A DNA stretch of 64,000 bases from Chryseobacterium sp. (GTDB lineage Bacteria > Bacteroidota > Bacteroidia > Flavobacteriales > Weeksellaceae), in the NCBI GenBank assembly GCA_030146295.1, contig JASLCD010000202.1:1-64000 (forward strand). Reading direction: 5' to 3'. The notes below the pieces were generated by a model, which saw only the letters and a list, made by a program, of their open reading frames with translations, was not told the DNA's origin and searched no databases. Positions 1 through 7,999 of the stretch are shown one piece after another (the first letter of the stretch is position 1; every line of letters starts with the position of its first letter). The position numbers were made by a program, and so were the translations under genes.

Positions 1-34
1 ATTCGTGATGTAATAATCATATAAAATTATAGTT

Positions 35-319
35 ATGAAAAACTTAAAAAAATTAGACAGAAACGAATTAAAAACTATTTCAGGTAACGGATTACTAGAT
101 CCAATTGGAGGTCTTCTAGGTGGATTAGGAGGTGTAGTTGGTGGAGTAGTTGGCGGTGTAGGTACTATCGTTGGCGGTGTAGTTAGCGGTGTAGGTTCTA
201 CAGTAGGTGGAGTAGTTGGCGGTGTAGGTACTGTTGTTACTAATGCTTTATGCCAGACACAATGTGTTGTTAATGGTGTAATCCACATCAAATTACTTGA
301 GTGCGGTACTACTTGCTAA
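35..319 (+). CDS. Bacteriocin-like Gly/Val-repeat peptide with double-glycine-type leader
   Basis: A 94-residue peptide. The N-terminus MKNLKKLDRNELKTISGNG resembles the short leader of the Bacteroidota 'bacteriocin-like' peptides, in which a LKxLxRxELKxIxGG motif precedes export and cleavage; here the usual GG reads GNG. Residues 25-68 are almost only Gly and Val with a few Ser/Thr, in a regular GGVVGGVGT pattern that could pack as a membrane glycine-zipper helix. The tail has four cysteines at 73, 77, 90 and 94 (CX3C-X12-CX3C), suited to two disulfides or thioethers. A strong terminator follows. Its upstream region is cut by the window edge, so promoter and partners are unseen. Leader class is fairly secure; toxin activity is inference, and a structural surface peptide is possible. 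Confidence 0.65.
   Translation: MKNLKKLDRNELKTISGNGLLDPIGGLLGGLGGVVGGVVGGVGTIVGGVVSGVGSTVGGVVGGVGTVVTNALCQTQCVVNGVIHIKLLECGTTC
140..232 (+). repeat. 27-bp exact direct repeat, 66-bp period, inside the Gly/Val peptide gene
   Basis: The 27 bases at 140-166 recur exactly at 206-232, with imperfect copies between. The 66-base spacing is 22 codons, so recombination or slippage between copies would remove or add an in-frame Gly/Val block. Confidence 0.85.
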
Positions 320-346
320 TCAGTAAGCATTGACATTAAAAATCAC

Positions 347-378
347 GAGACTGTCTTTATAAGGCAGTCTCTTTTTTA
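347..378 (+). terminator. Rho-independent terminator of the bacteriocin-like gene
   Basis: Stem GAGACTG (347-353) pairs with CAGTCTC (365-371) and is followed by a run of T at 372-377. Confidence 0.85.
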
Positions 379-428
379 TGAGAAAATTTTTAATCTTGAA
401 ATCATCCGGAAGGCTTACAATTTCATGA

Positions 429-818
429 TTATTTTATTTTAACCATTTCACATTCCATTGTTTCATCAGAGAAGTTAGAACTCAGTTGTAAGAAGACCTT
501 ATTCTTTATAACTTTTAAGATTTCAGCTCTTACTATGTCCTCAGGAGTGCTTCCTTCGAGGGTGTTGCCTTGTATCACTTTTCTGTTTTTCAATTCATAA
601 TGACAGTCATCAATCCAGGTGATATCATACCTTGCTTTATAACCCATTTTTGTGTTTGTTTCAGTCTGGATTTTGCTATTTCTTTCAATAACTGTGATTC
701 CATATTCGCCATTATCTATTTGAAATTTTCCGATATGTGCAGATTTACACTTAAAATTCTGAGCATTTATTACTAAAAAGAAGGAAAAAAATGAAAATGA
801 AAAAAAAATTTTGTTCAT
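429..818 (-). CDS. Small secreted protein, function unknown
   Basis: A 129-residue protein with a clear signal peptide (MNKIFFSFSFFSFFLVINA|QN). The mature part has a YDITWIDDCHYELKNRKVI stretch and three cysteines (24, 72 and 123 approximately), suggesting a small beta-rich periplasmic or secreted domain. Similar proteins with this 'W-x-D-D-C-x-Y-x-L' core are common and uncharacterised in flavobacteria. It is alone, convergent with the bacteriocin-like gene. No function can be assigned. Confidence 0.6.
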   Translation of the reverse strand: MNKIFFSFSFFSFFLVINAQNFKCKSAHIGKFQIDNGEYGITVIERNSKIQTETNTKMGYKARYDITWIDDCHYELKNRKVIQGNTLEGSTPEDIVRAEILKVIKNKVFLQLSSNFSDETMECEMVKIK

Positions 819-1021
819 AAAGAGTTTTTTTGGTCTTTAGTTTTCACTAAATATAAAAATAATTCGCCAAAGAAAAGACACTTTTTAGTGTCTAAATTTC
901 AACACGTTACAGGATTTTAAAAAATCACCCCTCCTTGAATTAGCCGTAAACCCCTATGGATAAAGGATTTAACATAATAAAAAAAACATTTTTTTTTAGA
1001 GTTAGTCTATTTTTTTTTCTC

Positions 1022-1029
1022 TACTTTTG
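1022..1029 (+). promoter_or_regulatory. -7 promoter element (TACTTTTG) of the graspetide precursor
   Basis: TACTTTTG fits the Bacteroidota TAnnTTTG box. The expected transcription start near 1036 leaves a leader of about 19 bases. No convincing -33 TTG is present; TTAG at 1002 is the best candidate. Confidence 0.5.
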
Positions 1030-1054
1030 GAATCTAATCTTTAACATTTTAACC

Positions 1055-1249
1055 ATGAAAAAAGAAAATCAAAATTCTAAAAAATCACTAGAATCCTTAA
1101 AAGGTAAAAAATTAGGTGATTTAAAAACTGTTTATGCAGGATTACAAAATCCACAAAATCAAGTAATGCTGGATGCTGAAATGGGCAACTGTATTACCCT
1201 TATTTATAATGGGGGTACAGCTGATGATTCTTCTTGGGATCGTAAGTAA
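1055..1249 (+). CDS. gwsP: Graspetide-type precursor peptide (grasp-with-spasm system)
   Basis: A 64-residue peptide. The start at 1055 (MKKENQNSKKSLESLKGKK) is preferred over an in-frame ATG at 956, because 956-1054 contains the likely promoter and encodes an implausible Phe-rich stretch. A Lys-rich leader precedes a candidate core ending in TADDSSWDRK, with Thr/Ser/Lys nucleophiles beside Asp residues, as required for side-chain ester or amide macrocycles made by ATP-grasp ligases. The maturase genes follow directly and a terminator separates them from it. Ring connectivity cannot be read from the sequence. The precursor role rests on size and context; no Cys-based chemistry is implied although one Cys is present. 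Confidence 0.75.
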   Translation: MKKENQNSKKSLESLKGKKLGDLKTVYAGLQNPQNQVMLDAEMGNCITLIYNGGTADDSSWDRK

Positions 1250-1263
1250 TTACAAACTAAAAA

Positions 1264-1298
1264 TGGTCACCTCAATTGTATTGGGGTGACTTTTTTTG
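1264..1298 (+). terminator. Terminator between precursor and maturase genes
   Basis: Inverted repeat GTCACCTCAA / TTGGGGTGAC (G-T wobble allowed) with a 7-T tail at 1291-1297. Placed between gwsP and gwsG, it would give excess precursor mRNA with partial read-through into the enzymes. Confidence 0.8.
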
Positions 1299-1396
1299 TC
1301 TTTATTTGTAATTCCATAGAGGAAAAAGCCTTTAGAATGGGCAAATCTCAATCTCTATCACTTACTTCCAAATAATTTTCTTCAAATTATTATAGC

Positions 1397-2362
1397 ATGA
1401 TTTTAATTTTATCTACCCCCAAAGATGATGATACGAATTGGGTAATGGAACACTTGTCAATTCTTGGCGAAAAGTATATAAGAATTAACGACCTGGATTT
1501 ATTTACCGGAAAAACAAAAATGTATGTTGAATTACAGCCGCATCCTAAATTGATTGTAGAAAATCATTTTTTTGGAAAAGTGGATATGTCAGAAATCAAA
1601 TGTGTTTGGTTTAGGAAATTCGGTTTTTTTAACAGGTTCAAAGAAAATATAAAAACTGAAAAAAATATAGAATTATTAAATTATTTAGAATCAGAATATA
1701 TATCTACATTAAATATATTTTTTGAATTTTTAAAAGATAAAAAATGGCTTAATCATTATCAGAATCTGGAATCCATGACTAAAATAGGAACTTTAATGGC
1801 TGCTCATGAGATTGGTATTAAAATTCCTAAAACGTATATCACCAATAATTCTGACAATTTAAACTACAACCAGCCATATATCACCAAATCGATCAATGAA
1901 GGATCAGTCATCGGTATTGATGATAAAGCTTTCTTTTTTTTCACCACACAATTAAGTGAGAAAAGAATTAAAAATTATACAAATTTCTTTCCGAGTTTGT
2001 TTCAGGAAATGATCAATAAAGAATATGAGCTTAGAATTTTCCACCTGAACGGAAAGAATTACAGCATGGCTATATTTTCTCAAAATGACACTCAGACAAA
2101 AACAGATTACAGACAAGTCAACTATGAGAGTCCTAACAGATATGTATCTTATACTCTCCCGGATGCTGTGGATAAAAAGATCACTGCTCTGATGAAAAAA
2201 ATAGGCTTGAATACAGGTTCTGTAGACATGATAAAAGCCGATGACGGCGAATATTATTTTTTGGAAGTAAATCCTTCCGGCCAGTTCAGAATGACTTCCT
2301 TACCGTGTAATTATAATCTTCATTATGAGGTAGCCCATTGTCTAAAAACCATGAACACATGA
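1397..2362 (+). CDS. gwsG: ATP-grasp peptide maturase, grasp-with-spasm system
   Basis: A 321-residue RimK/MvdD-like ATP-grasp ligase that would activate a precursor Asp or Glu carboxylate with ATP and close ester or amide rings. Visible features are the N-terminal MILILSTPKDDDTNWVMEHL with 'RIND' nearby, the substrate-binding region, and the C-terminal metal/ATP loop YFLEVNPSGQF (residues ~294-304), typical of the fold. It lies downstream of the precursor and overlaps the following small ORF by 4 bases (ATGA at 2359-2362), indicating translational coupling. Length and motifs match the grasp-with-spasm ligase family. The exact bond formed is not predictable here. Confidence 0.88.
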   Translation: MILILSTPKDDDTNWVMEHLSILGEKYIRINDLDLFTGKTKMYVELQPHPKLIVENHFFGKVDMSEIKCVWFRKFGFFNRFKENIKTEKNIELLNYLESEYISTLNIFFEFLKDKKWLNHYQNLESMTKIGTLMAAHEIGIKIPKTYITNNSDNLNYNQPYITKSINEGSVIGIDDKAFFFFTTQLSEKRIKNYTNFFPSLFQEMINKEYELRIFHLNGKNYSMAIFSQNDTQTKTDYRQVNYESPNRYVSYTLPDAVDKKITALMKKIGLNTGSVDMIKADDGEYYFLEVNPSGQFRMTSLPCNYNLHYEVAHCLKTMNT

Positions 2363-2559
2363 AAAAAAGTTTAATACAAGAATTAAAGCATAAAAAGGAA
2401 TTATTTCCTGTTGTTTTTTCAAATATTTTTCCTTTTCCGGATACTAAAAAAGCAAGAAGAAACAATCTGAGCAGACAAGTCACAACATCCATTCATCAAT
2501 CGGAAATACACTGTTTAAGAATATACAAAGATGGGATCAATTTATATACAGAACAATAA
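2359..2559 (+). CDS. Small basic protein between the two graspetide maturases, unknown
   Basis: A 66-residue protein beginning MKKSLIQELKHKKELFPVV. Its ATG overlaps the stop of the ATP-grasp gene by 4 bases and its end overlaps the SPASM gene by 29 bases, so all three are likely co-translated. It is rich in Lys/Arg with one Cys, and has no signal peptide or recognisable domain. The tight packing argues for a real gene, for instance a partner protein or adaptor for the maturases. The alternative is that it is a chance open frame covering an unusually placed start of the next gene. Confidence 0.5.
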   Translation: MKKSLIQELKHKKELFPVVFSNIFPFPDTKKARRNNLSRQVTTSIHQSEIHCLRIYKDGINLYTEQ

Positions 2560-3529
2560 AGACAAATATGTCAACTTCTTTTCCTGCTGTATATTGGTAA
2601 GAGGTTTTGAAAGAAGCACCATATATGATATCCAAAGAGAAACGATAGAATTCATACCCAATACCTTAATAGATTTTGTTGAAGATATCAGAGGCAGAAA
2701 AGTAAGTGATGTGCTGGAAGAATATAAACAGAATAAAATAGCCAAAGAATATTTGAATTTTTTGGAAAAAAAAGAATTTATTTTTTATTCCAGCAACCCG
2801 TCTTTTCCGGAGTTATCAGATATAAGCATCAATGAGGACACCTCTGAAATCCTTTTTGCAACAGTTGTTTTATCGCAGCATATTTATGATCATATGGATA
2901 CGTTTGCAAAAAACATTCAGCAACTGGGTATTAAAAGGCTGCACCTTCATATCGATCATGATAACTGTATGGAACAATTGCTGGAGGTATTATCAGCTTT
3001 AGAATATTCCAGGGTTATCAATTTATCGCTTTCTTTTCCCAATCAAAAAATAAATAAAAGAGTGTATGATCATAAGCGGATTACTTCTATTACCTTATTT
3101 AACTCTCCAAGAAAACGATCTGCAAAAAGCAATGATATTATTAAAAATTATATTACTTGTGATGATTCTAAATTGTTCTTAACTCAATTTAATCTGTACG
3201 ATATTGCCATAAGTATCAATGCTTATAATGTGGCAAGAAATTACAATTTAGCATTGTTCAAGACTATATTTATTGATGGAAATGGAAATATAAAACATAA
3301 TTTTTCAGACAAAAACAGCTACGGAAATATTTTGGATGATTTTGAAGAAATAAAAACCAACACTGTAAAAAAACTTGCGAAATTATGGAATGTTAAAAGA
3401 GAAAATATTGAACCTTGTAATGTCTGTGAGTTCAGATATTGCTGCACAACAACCTATATTCCGGAGAAAGGGAAAACCGGATATAAAGTAAAGTGCAATT
3501 ACGATCCCTACACTGCAGAATTTAATTAA
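2531..3529 (+). CDS. gwsS: SPASM-domain peptide maturase, grasp-with-spasm system
   Basis: A 332-residue partner of the ATP-grasp ligase. The N-terminal block KYVNFFSCCILVRGFERSTI (residues 12-31) and the C-terminal cysteine cluster CNVCEFRYCC plus a later Cys (~297-320) match the SPASM maturases of this system. There is no radical-SAM CX3CX2C motif, so this is the non-catalytic or unknown-role SPASM protein of the family rather than a radical enzyme. The cysteines probably ligate an iron-sulfur cluster. The start at 2531 overlaps the preceding ORF; no better start exists before the conserved block. The GLPGLI gene follows after 20 bases. Confidence 0.85.
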   Translation: MGSIYIQNNKDKYVNFFSCCILVRGFERSTIYDIQRETIEFIPNTLIDFVEDIRGRKVSDVLEEYKQNKIAKEYLNFLEKKEFIFYSSNPSFPELSDISINEDTSEILFATVVLSQHIYDHMDTFAKNIQQLGIKRLHLHIDHDNCMEQLLEVLSALEYSRVINLSLSFPNQKINKRVYDHKRITSITLFNSPRKRSAKSNDIIKNYITCDDSKLFLTQFNLYDIAISINAYNVARNYNLALFKTIFIDGNGNIKHNFSDKNSYGNILDDFEEIKTNTVKKLAKLWNVKRENIEPCNVCEFRYCCTTTYIPEKGKTGYKVKCNYDPYTAEFN

Positions 3530-3549
3530 ATAATAAATCCATATTTATT

Positions 3550-4356
3550 ATGAATTATAAAACATTAATAAACCTGGTGCTTGTTTTTCTATCCTGCAAT
3601 TTTTTTGCCCAGAATTTCCGGATTGATTATCAACTGACTTATAAAGAAGATTCTTTAAGCTCCGATATAACGAATAAAAACATGCTGCTTTTCGTTCAGG
3701 GAGGAAAGTCTAAATTTTTGGCTGAAAAACAATACGAGGCAGATTCACTGAGAAGTACAGGATTTAAAGGTCCTGCGATAGGAGATAACAGCTTTTTAGC
3801 TGTAAACGGTGAAGAAAACTTAAGTTTTAAATATTATTTTTTTTTCAGAGATACCTATAAAATAAAAGAATTGGTAAATCTAAACTGGGAACTAAAACCG
3901 GAGACCAGAAAAATAAGTACCTACCTGTGTAGAAAAGCAATGTTAAAATATAAAGGAAGAACCTGGGAGGCATGGTATACTCAGGATGTGCCCATTCAGG
4001 CGGGTCCTTATATTTTCCGAAATTTACCCGGATTGATCGTTGAGATGGCAGATTCTACCGGCTCTTATAAGTTTACCCTGTATTCTATAAAGAAAAGCTC
4101 TCATACTTTAGATTTTGAAAATATGTACAAAGGAGCCCTCGCTGTTCCGCAAAAGCAGTTGCAGAAAGTCTCTTTAGACTACTATAATGATCCTTTGAGA
4201 GAAATGAAGACAAGTAATGTACAGGCAAAATTTATAGATGATAAAGGAAAGGAGGTAAAGCCTGATTTCAGAGAAATGACGCAAACCATCCAGTCTCGTC
4301 TGAAAAAATACAACAACCCGATAGAGCTGACGGAAGCTATACAATATCCGAACTAA
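3550..4356 (+). CDS. GLPGLI family secreted protein
   Basis: A 268-residue protein with a signal peptide (MNYKTLINLVLVFLSCNFFA|QN) and the family signature near residues 160-170 (FRNLPGLIVEM). GLPGLI proteins are Bacteroidota cell-envelope proteins of unknown function, often encoded beside TonB receptors or peptide-modification genes. It is 20 bases behind gwsS and ends before a terminator, so it belongs to the graspetide operon. It could help export, anchor or process the peptide at the outer membrane; this is inference. Confidence 0.85.
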   Translation: MNYKTLINLVLVFLSCNFFAQNFRIDYQLTYKEDSLSSDITNKNMLLFVQGGKSKFLAEKQYEADSLRSTGFKGPAIGDNSFLAVNGEENLSFKYYFFFRDTYKIKELVNLNWELKPETRKISTYLCRKAMLKYKGRTWEAWYTQDVPIQAGPYIFRNLPGLIVEMADSTGSYKFTLYSIKKSSHTLDFENMYKGALAVPQKQLQKVSLDYYNDPLREMKTSNVQAKFIDDKGKEVKPDFREMTQTIQSRLKKYNNPIELTEAIQYPN

Positions 4357-4409
4357 TGAAGTTTAAAATTAAACGAGTTGATAATAAAATATTAAAATTA
4401 ATTGTTCAG

Positions 4410-4434
4410 CCGCTCTTTCCAGAGCGGTTTTTTT
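4410..4434 (+). terminator. Terminator of the graspetide operon
   Basis: Stem CCGCTCT (4410-4416) pairs with AGAGCGG (4421-4427), followed by seven T. Confidence 0.88.
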
Positions 4435-4533
4435 ATACACTGACAGAAAATGCTGAATGAAAGAAACAACCGATAGAGTACTCCTGTTCAAACCTTTAGA
4501 TGTAAATATTGAATTTTGCAACACATCATTAAA

Positions 4534-4573
4534 GCAACATTGTTGCATTAATAGATTTAATTATCTAGCTTTG
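4534..4573 (+). promoter_or_regulatory. Promoter with palindromic operator upstream of the TonB receptor
   Basis: The perfect palindrome GCAACATTGTTGC (4534-4546) covers TTG at 4542-4544, which sits 21 bases before the -7 box TAGCTTTG (4566-4573). A second half-site TTGCAACA lies at about 4516-4523. A repressor bound to the palindrome would block the -33 element. The receptor's ZnuD-like features suggest a Fur/Zur-type metal repressor, which is inference. Confidence 0.6.
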
Positions 4574-4590
4574 CCGGATCATTAAAGTAT

Positions 4591-6981
4591 ATGCACATGA
4601 AAAAGACCGTTTATTTTTTGATGGGAAGCACTCTGATGTATTCCCCGTCTATTCTGAAGGCGCAGAAACTTAACCCTGAAAAAAAGACCGTAAAGGATAT
4701 TGAATCTGTCCAGGTACAGGGAAAGACCAATTACAACTCCGTCAACATTTCACGAAAAAAGCTGGATTTCATTCAGTCCAACACATTGGGAGAAACATTA
4801 AGCAGAATTCCCGGAATTCAAAATTCGGGTTATGGCCCTAATTCCGGAGCTCCTGTTATCCGAAGTCTGAGCGGAAACCGGGTAAAAATACTGGAAAACG
4901 GAACCGCAGTGAATGACCTTTCGGGAATAAGCCCTGATTTTAATACGGACATAGAGATGAACAGTGTTCAAAATATGACAGTTTATAAGAATTCTGCCTC
5001 AGTTCTGTACGGAGGAAAAGCCATTGGAGGCGCTATTGATATTGAAACCGACTATATTGCCCGGCAATTACCGGATAAAAAAATAAATGTAAGAGGCCTT
5101 CTTGAGGGGGGAAGCAACAGCGGTCAGAAACAGGCGTTTTCAGCCAGAGGGATTATTGCTAAAAACTGGGTTTGGGCTGTAGGAGGAAGCAATCACAAGC
5201 AGGAAATAGTCAGAATTCCCGGAAAATCCAAGGACAGCAGATGTTATGATCCCAACCTTATGGGGTTCAACAGCATTTTACAATCTCTTTGCCAGGTAAA
5301 TGTAGATTCCAGACGGGTCTTAAACAAAAGCCTTTTTCCTTATATCAGTCAGTTTGCCAAAGATCATATGATAGATTACGAATTGTCTGAAGATGATCTT
5401 TACACCTTCAGTGCTACCTATTATAATCCTGCAGACGGCAAAAATTATCCCAATCCAAAGAACGACCTTTACGTTCCCGGCCAGGACCCTTCCAAAGACC
5501 GTTACAAAAGTGAAGTAAACGGAATCAGAGATTATGTAGAAACAAAAGACGGAGAGATTCCCAACAGTCATTCGGAAAGCAACTCGTTTTATGCAGGAAC
5601 AAGTTATGTAGGAAAATCGTTTTATGCAGGAGGTGCTTATCAGAATTCTTATTCCTATTTTGGAGTTCCGGGATATGCAATCCCTAAAATACCCCAACAC
5701 ACTCATGGAAAACCACAGCAAAAAATAGAGTATCTCCCGATTAATATAAGAAGTTTATCTCATAAAGCGATGTTTGAATCGGGCTATAGATTGACCAATT
5801 TTCCGATTTCAAGTATAAAGCTAAATTATATGGGCGTATTCTCAAAAAATGCAGAACTTCTTGAACGTTTCAGGGCCAATCAGTTTGCTGTGAACCAGCA
5901 CAATGGACGTCTGGAAATTACACAACAAAAATTGAAATTTCTGACCGGAACTACAGGTATTGACATACAGTACAGGAATATGGAAGGAAGCGGGAGCCAA
6001 AGATATCTACCCAATAATATAAGCCGCGAAATTGGAGTGTTTACCATGCAGCATCTTGATTTTAACTTTCTTCAACTGGATCTTGGATACAGAAATGATC
6101 ATGTACAACGCAGAGCTGAAGCTGATAATAAGTATGTCAGAAGCCGTGGGCTTTCCGGTGGAATGCTTAGTGACAGGGATTTTACTCTTCATCAATTCCA
6201 TAGTGCAGCACAATGGAATATTTTCAAAAAAGCTTATCTGAAAGTACAATATAATCATTCAGAAAGAGCACCTGAAGTGAATGAACTCTATTCAGGAAAT
6301 AACCATTTTGCAATACTGACAGAAGAAAATGGCGATGACAGATTAGATAAAGAAACAGCAAATACGGTTGAAATAGGCGGCGGCTTAAACCTGAAAAATC
6401 TCCGTGTGTCTGCCAATGTATACCATACTTCTTATAAAAACTATATTTACCTGGCCCACACCGGAATTTCCAGAGAAGTTTTCCTTGTCAAAGAATGGCG
6501 TTCTGATGATACAGAAATCAACGGTATGGAAGCAGAGGCTTCTTATAAAGCAGATCTTGGAAAAGTAGGAAAGTGGGAGATAGGAGGATATTACGATTTG
6601 GTGAGAAATATAAGTGTAGCCGACAGCTCGATAAGAAAATGGAGTGATGGCGATTATATGCCCAATATGCCTACAAGCCGTTTCGGATTCAATCTGGAAG
6701 GCAGTATACAGAATTTCAGTCTGAATGTAAGCTTAGACCATTATTTAGAACAAAAATATTTAGGGAAAAATATTAATCCGGAGCTTCCTATGCCTGCATT
6801 TTCATTATTGAATATACGGTTGGGCTATAAAGACAGCAGTTTAGGCATAGGTGACCTTGAATATTATATTATAGGAAATAATCTGCTGAATTCTGAGGCA
6901 AGGCTTCAGAACTCTCCATTAAAATTTCTAAGTCCGCTTCCTGGCATTAATATTTCAGCAGGGGTGAAGATCACTATATAA
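4591..6981 (+). CDS. TonB-dependent outer-membrane receptor, ZnuD-like
   Basis: A 796-residue receptor. After a signal peptide ending ...SILKAQ, the plug domain (residues ~45-175) contains ETLSRIPGIQNSG, VIRSLSGNRVKILENG and SVLYGGKAIGGAIDIET, followed by a 22-strand barrel that ends ...NISAGVKITI. The plug wording 'RVKILENG...DLSGISPDF' and a His-containing external loop (QHTHGK, near residue 370) resemble zinc/haem ZnuD-type receptors, so zinc uptake is the best guess. Two cysteines at about 217 and 234 lie in a loop and may form a disulfide. No carboxypeptidase-like extension is present, so it is not a SusC. It has its own promoter and operator. The start at 4591 was chosen over 4597; both are possible. 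Confidence 0.85.
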   Translation: MHMKKTVYFLMGSTLMYSPSILKAQKLNPEKKTVKDIESVQVQGKTNYNSVNISRKKLDFIQSNTLGETLSRIPGIQNSGYGPNSGAPVIRSLSGNRVKILENGTAVNDLSGISPDFNTDIEMNSVQNMTVYKNSASVLYGGKAIGGAIDIETDYIARQLPDKKINVRGLLEGGSNSGQKQAFSARGIIAKNWVWAVGGSNHKQEIVRIPGKSKDSRCYDPNLMGFNSILQSLCQVNVDSRRVLNKSLFPYISQFAKDHMIDYELSEDDLYTFSATYYNPADGKNYPNPKNDLYVPGQDPSKDRYKSEVNGIRDYVETKDGEIPNSHSESNSFYAGTSYVGKSFYAGGAYQNSYSYFGVPGYAIPKIPQHTHGKPQQKIEYLPINIRSLSHKAMFESGYRLTNFPISSIKLNYMGVFSKNAELLERFRANQFAVNQHNGRLEITQQKLKFLTGTTGIDIQYRNMEGSGSQRYLPNNISREIGVFTMQHLDFNFLQLDLGYRNDHVQRRAEADNKYVRSRGLSGGMLSDRDFTLHQFHSAAQWNIFKKAYLKVQYNHSERAPEVNELYSGNNHFAILTEENGDDRLDKETANTVEIGGGLNLKNLRVSANVYHTSYKNYIYLAHTGISREVFLVKEWRSDDTEINGMEAEASYKADLGKVGKWEIGGYYDLVRNISVADSSIRKWSDGDYMPNMPTSRFGFNLEGSIQNFSLNVSLDHYLEQKYLGKNINPELPMPAFSLLNIRLGYKDSSLGIGDLEYYIIGNNLLNSEARLQNSPLKFLSPLPGINISAGVKITI

Positions 6982-6995
6982 ATCAATATTATTTC

Positions 6996-7029
6996 TGCAG
7001 CTGTTATTGGAATAACAGCTGCATTTTTT
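6996..7029. terminator. Bidirectional terminator between convergent genes
   Basis: A 13-base stem (TGCAGCTGTTATT / AATAACAGCTGCA) with a 2-base loop and a T run on the plus side. It separates the TonB receptor from the minus-strand membrane protein. Confidence 0.88.
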
Positions 7030-7045
7030 ACAAAATATAAGATTA

Positions 7046-7747
7046 CTAATTGTTATAATTTGTCTCCAACAGTTTCAATATCTTAGTGTCAACCTTACTG
7101 TTATCAATAGTTGTGGGAAAATCTATATTCGCTGTAATCCTATCAAAATTACTTTGAATTGCACTGTCAATCTCCTTTTCATTGAGCTTATCTACTCTGA
7201 CAGATATATCCATAATATCCGACTGAATTTTTTGAAATTCTTTTATTTTAAGCATATTCGCATTGATATTATCCTTGTTACTCAAAACATTGGGAAGGAA
7301 ATAATATACAGATCCTAATATAATATTGGCCAATAAAAATGTCTTAAGAAGAAGGCTTGAATTTTGCCAGCCTTTATTCACCATAAGAAAAACTGCAACG
7401 GTAAGCAGGGTAACAAATACAATGGCACAAATGGAAAATGAATAATAATTGACATAATACGTGGTTCCCAACTGTCTGTAATACTTCTTGATCTGTTCAC
7501 TGATAAGATACTGTTTCTTTAAAGTTGATATTTTCACCGATGATCCTGTGAGTGATTCATTAATAATCTGATTTTGAATGGAATCAGCCGAATCCAGAGG
7601 CTTCAAAACTTTTACAGATGCTTCTTTCATAAAATCAACCGACTTTGTTTGTACAGTAAATGCTAAAGCACCAAGAACCAGGCAAAGCAGGATGGCCTGT
7701 ACATTTTCTTTTTTCAGAAAGTTTTTGATTGTTGTGAAGATTTCCAT
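7046..7747 (-). CDS. Membrane protein with three predicted helices, unknown
   Basis: A 233-residue protein with membrane segments near residues 17-34 (AILLCLVLGALAFTVQ), 100-123 (FSICAIVFVTLLTVAVFLMV) and 131-150 (LLKTFLLANIILGSVYYFL). Between helices 1 and 2 lies a polar, Lys-rich stretch of about 65 residues. The C-terminal 75 residues look like helical/coiled polar sequence (IKEFQKIQSDIMDISVRVD). No enzymatic motif is visible. It stands alone, convergent with the receptor. Function unknown. Confidence 0.65.
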   Translation of the reverse strand: MEIFTTIKNFLKKENVQAILLCLVLGALAFTVQTKSVDFMKEASVKVLKPLDSADSIQNQIINESLTGSSVKISTLKKQYLISEQIKKYYRQLGTTYYVNYYSFSICAIVFVTLLTVAVFLMVNKGWQNSSLLLKTFLLANIILGSVYYFLPNVLSNKDNINANMLKIKEFQKIQSDIMDISVRVDKLNEKEIDSAIQSNFDRITANIDFPTTIDNSKVDTKILKLLETNYNN

Positions 7748-7906
7748 AATGATAATTTTCTCTTAAAATTAACCTTAGAATCTAAAAAACGCAATCACCA
7801 TTTCGGGTAGTTTTTACCCTGTTTATTTATACAAAAATGAATCAAAAAAAACGTGAAAAAAGAGGTGAAAACTTTTAATACGACGAGTTCTGGCGCTGTG
7901 CATCTA

Positions 7907-7914
7907 TATCTTTG
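7907..7914 (+). promoter_or_regulatory. -7 promoter element (TATCTTTG)
   Basis: TATCTTTG matches TAnnTTTG, about 85 bases before the BspA-like gene. No good -33 box is visible. Confidence 0.4.
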
Positions 7915-7999
7915 TATTAGAGATAAGATAAAGAATCCCGGGAAATTAATTGTCTTTCTAAACCAAATTTTAACCTTAAAAACAACTCTTTTTTAAAGT

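Noticed and set aside
956..1054. Upstream in-frame start extending the graspetide precursor by 33 residues
   Set aside because: The extension covers a -7 box at 1022-1029 and translates to a Phe-rich stretch unlike a leader; the ATG at 1055 gives the normal short precursor.
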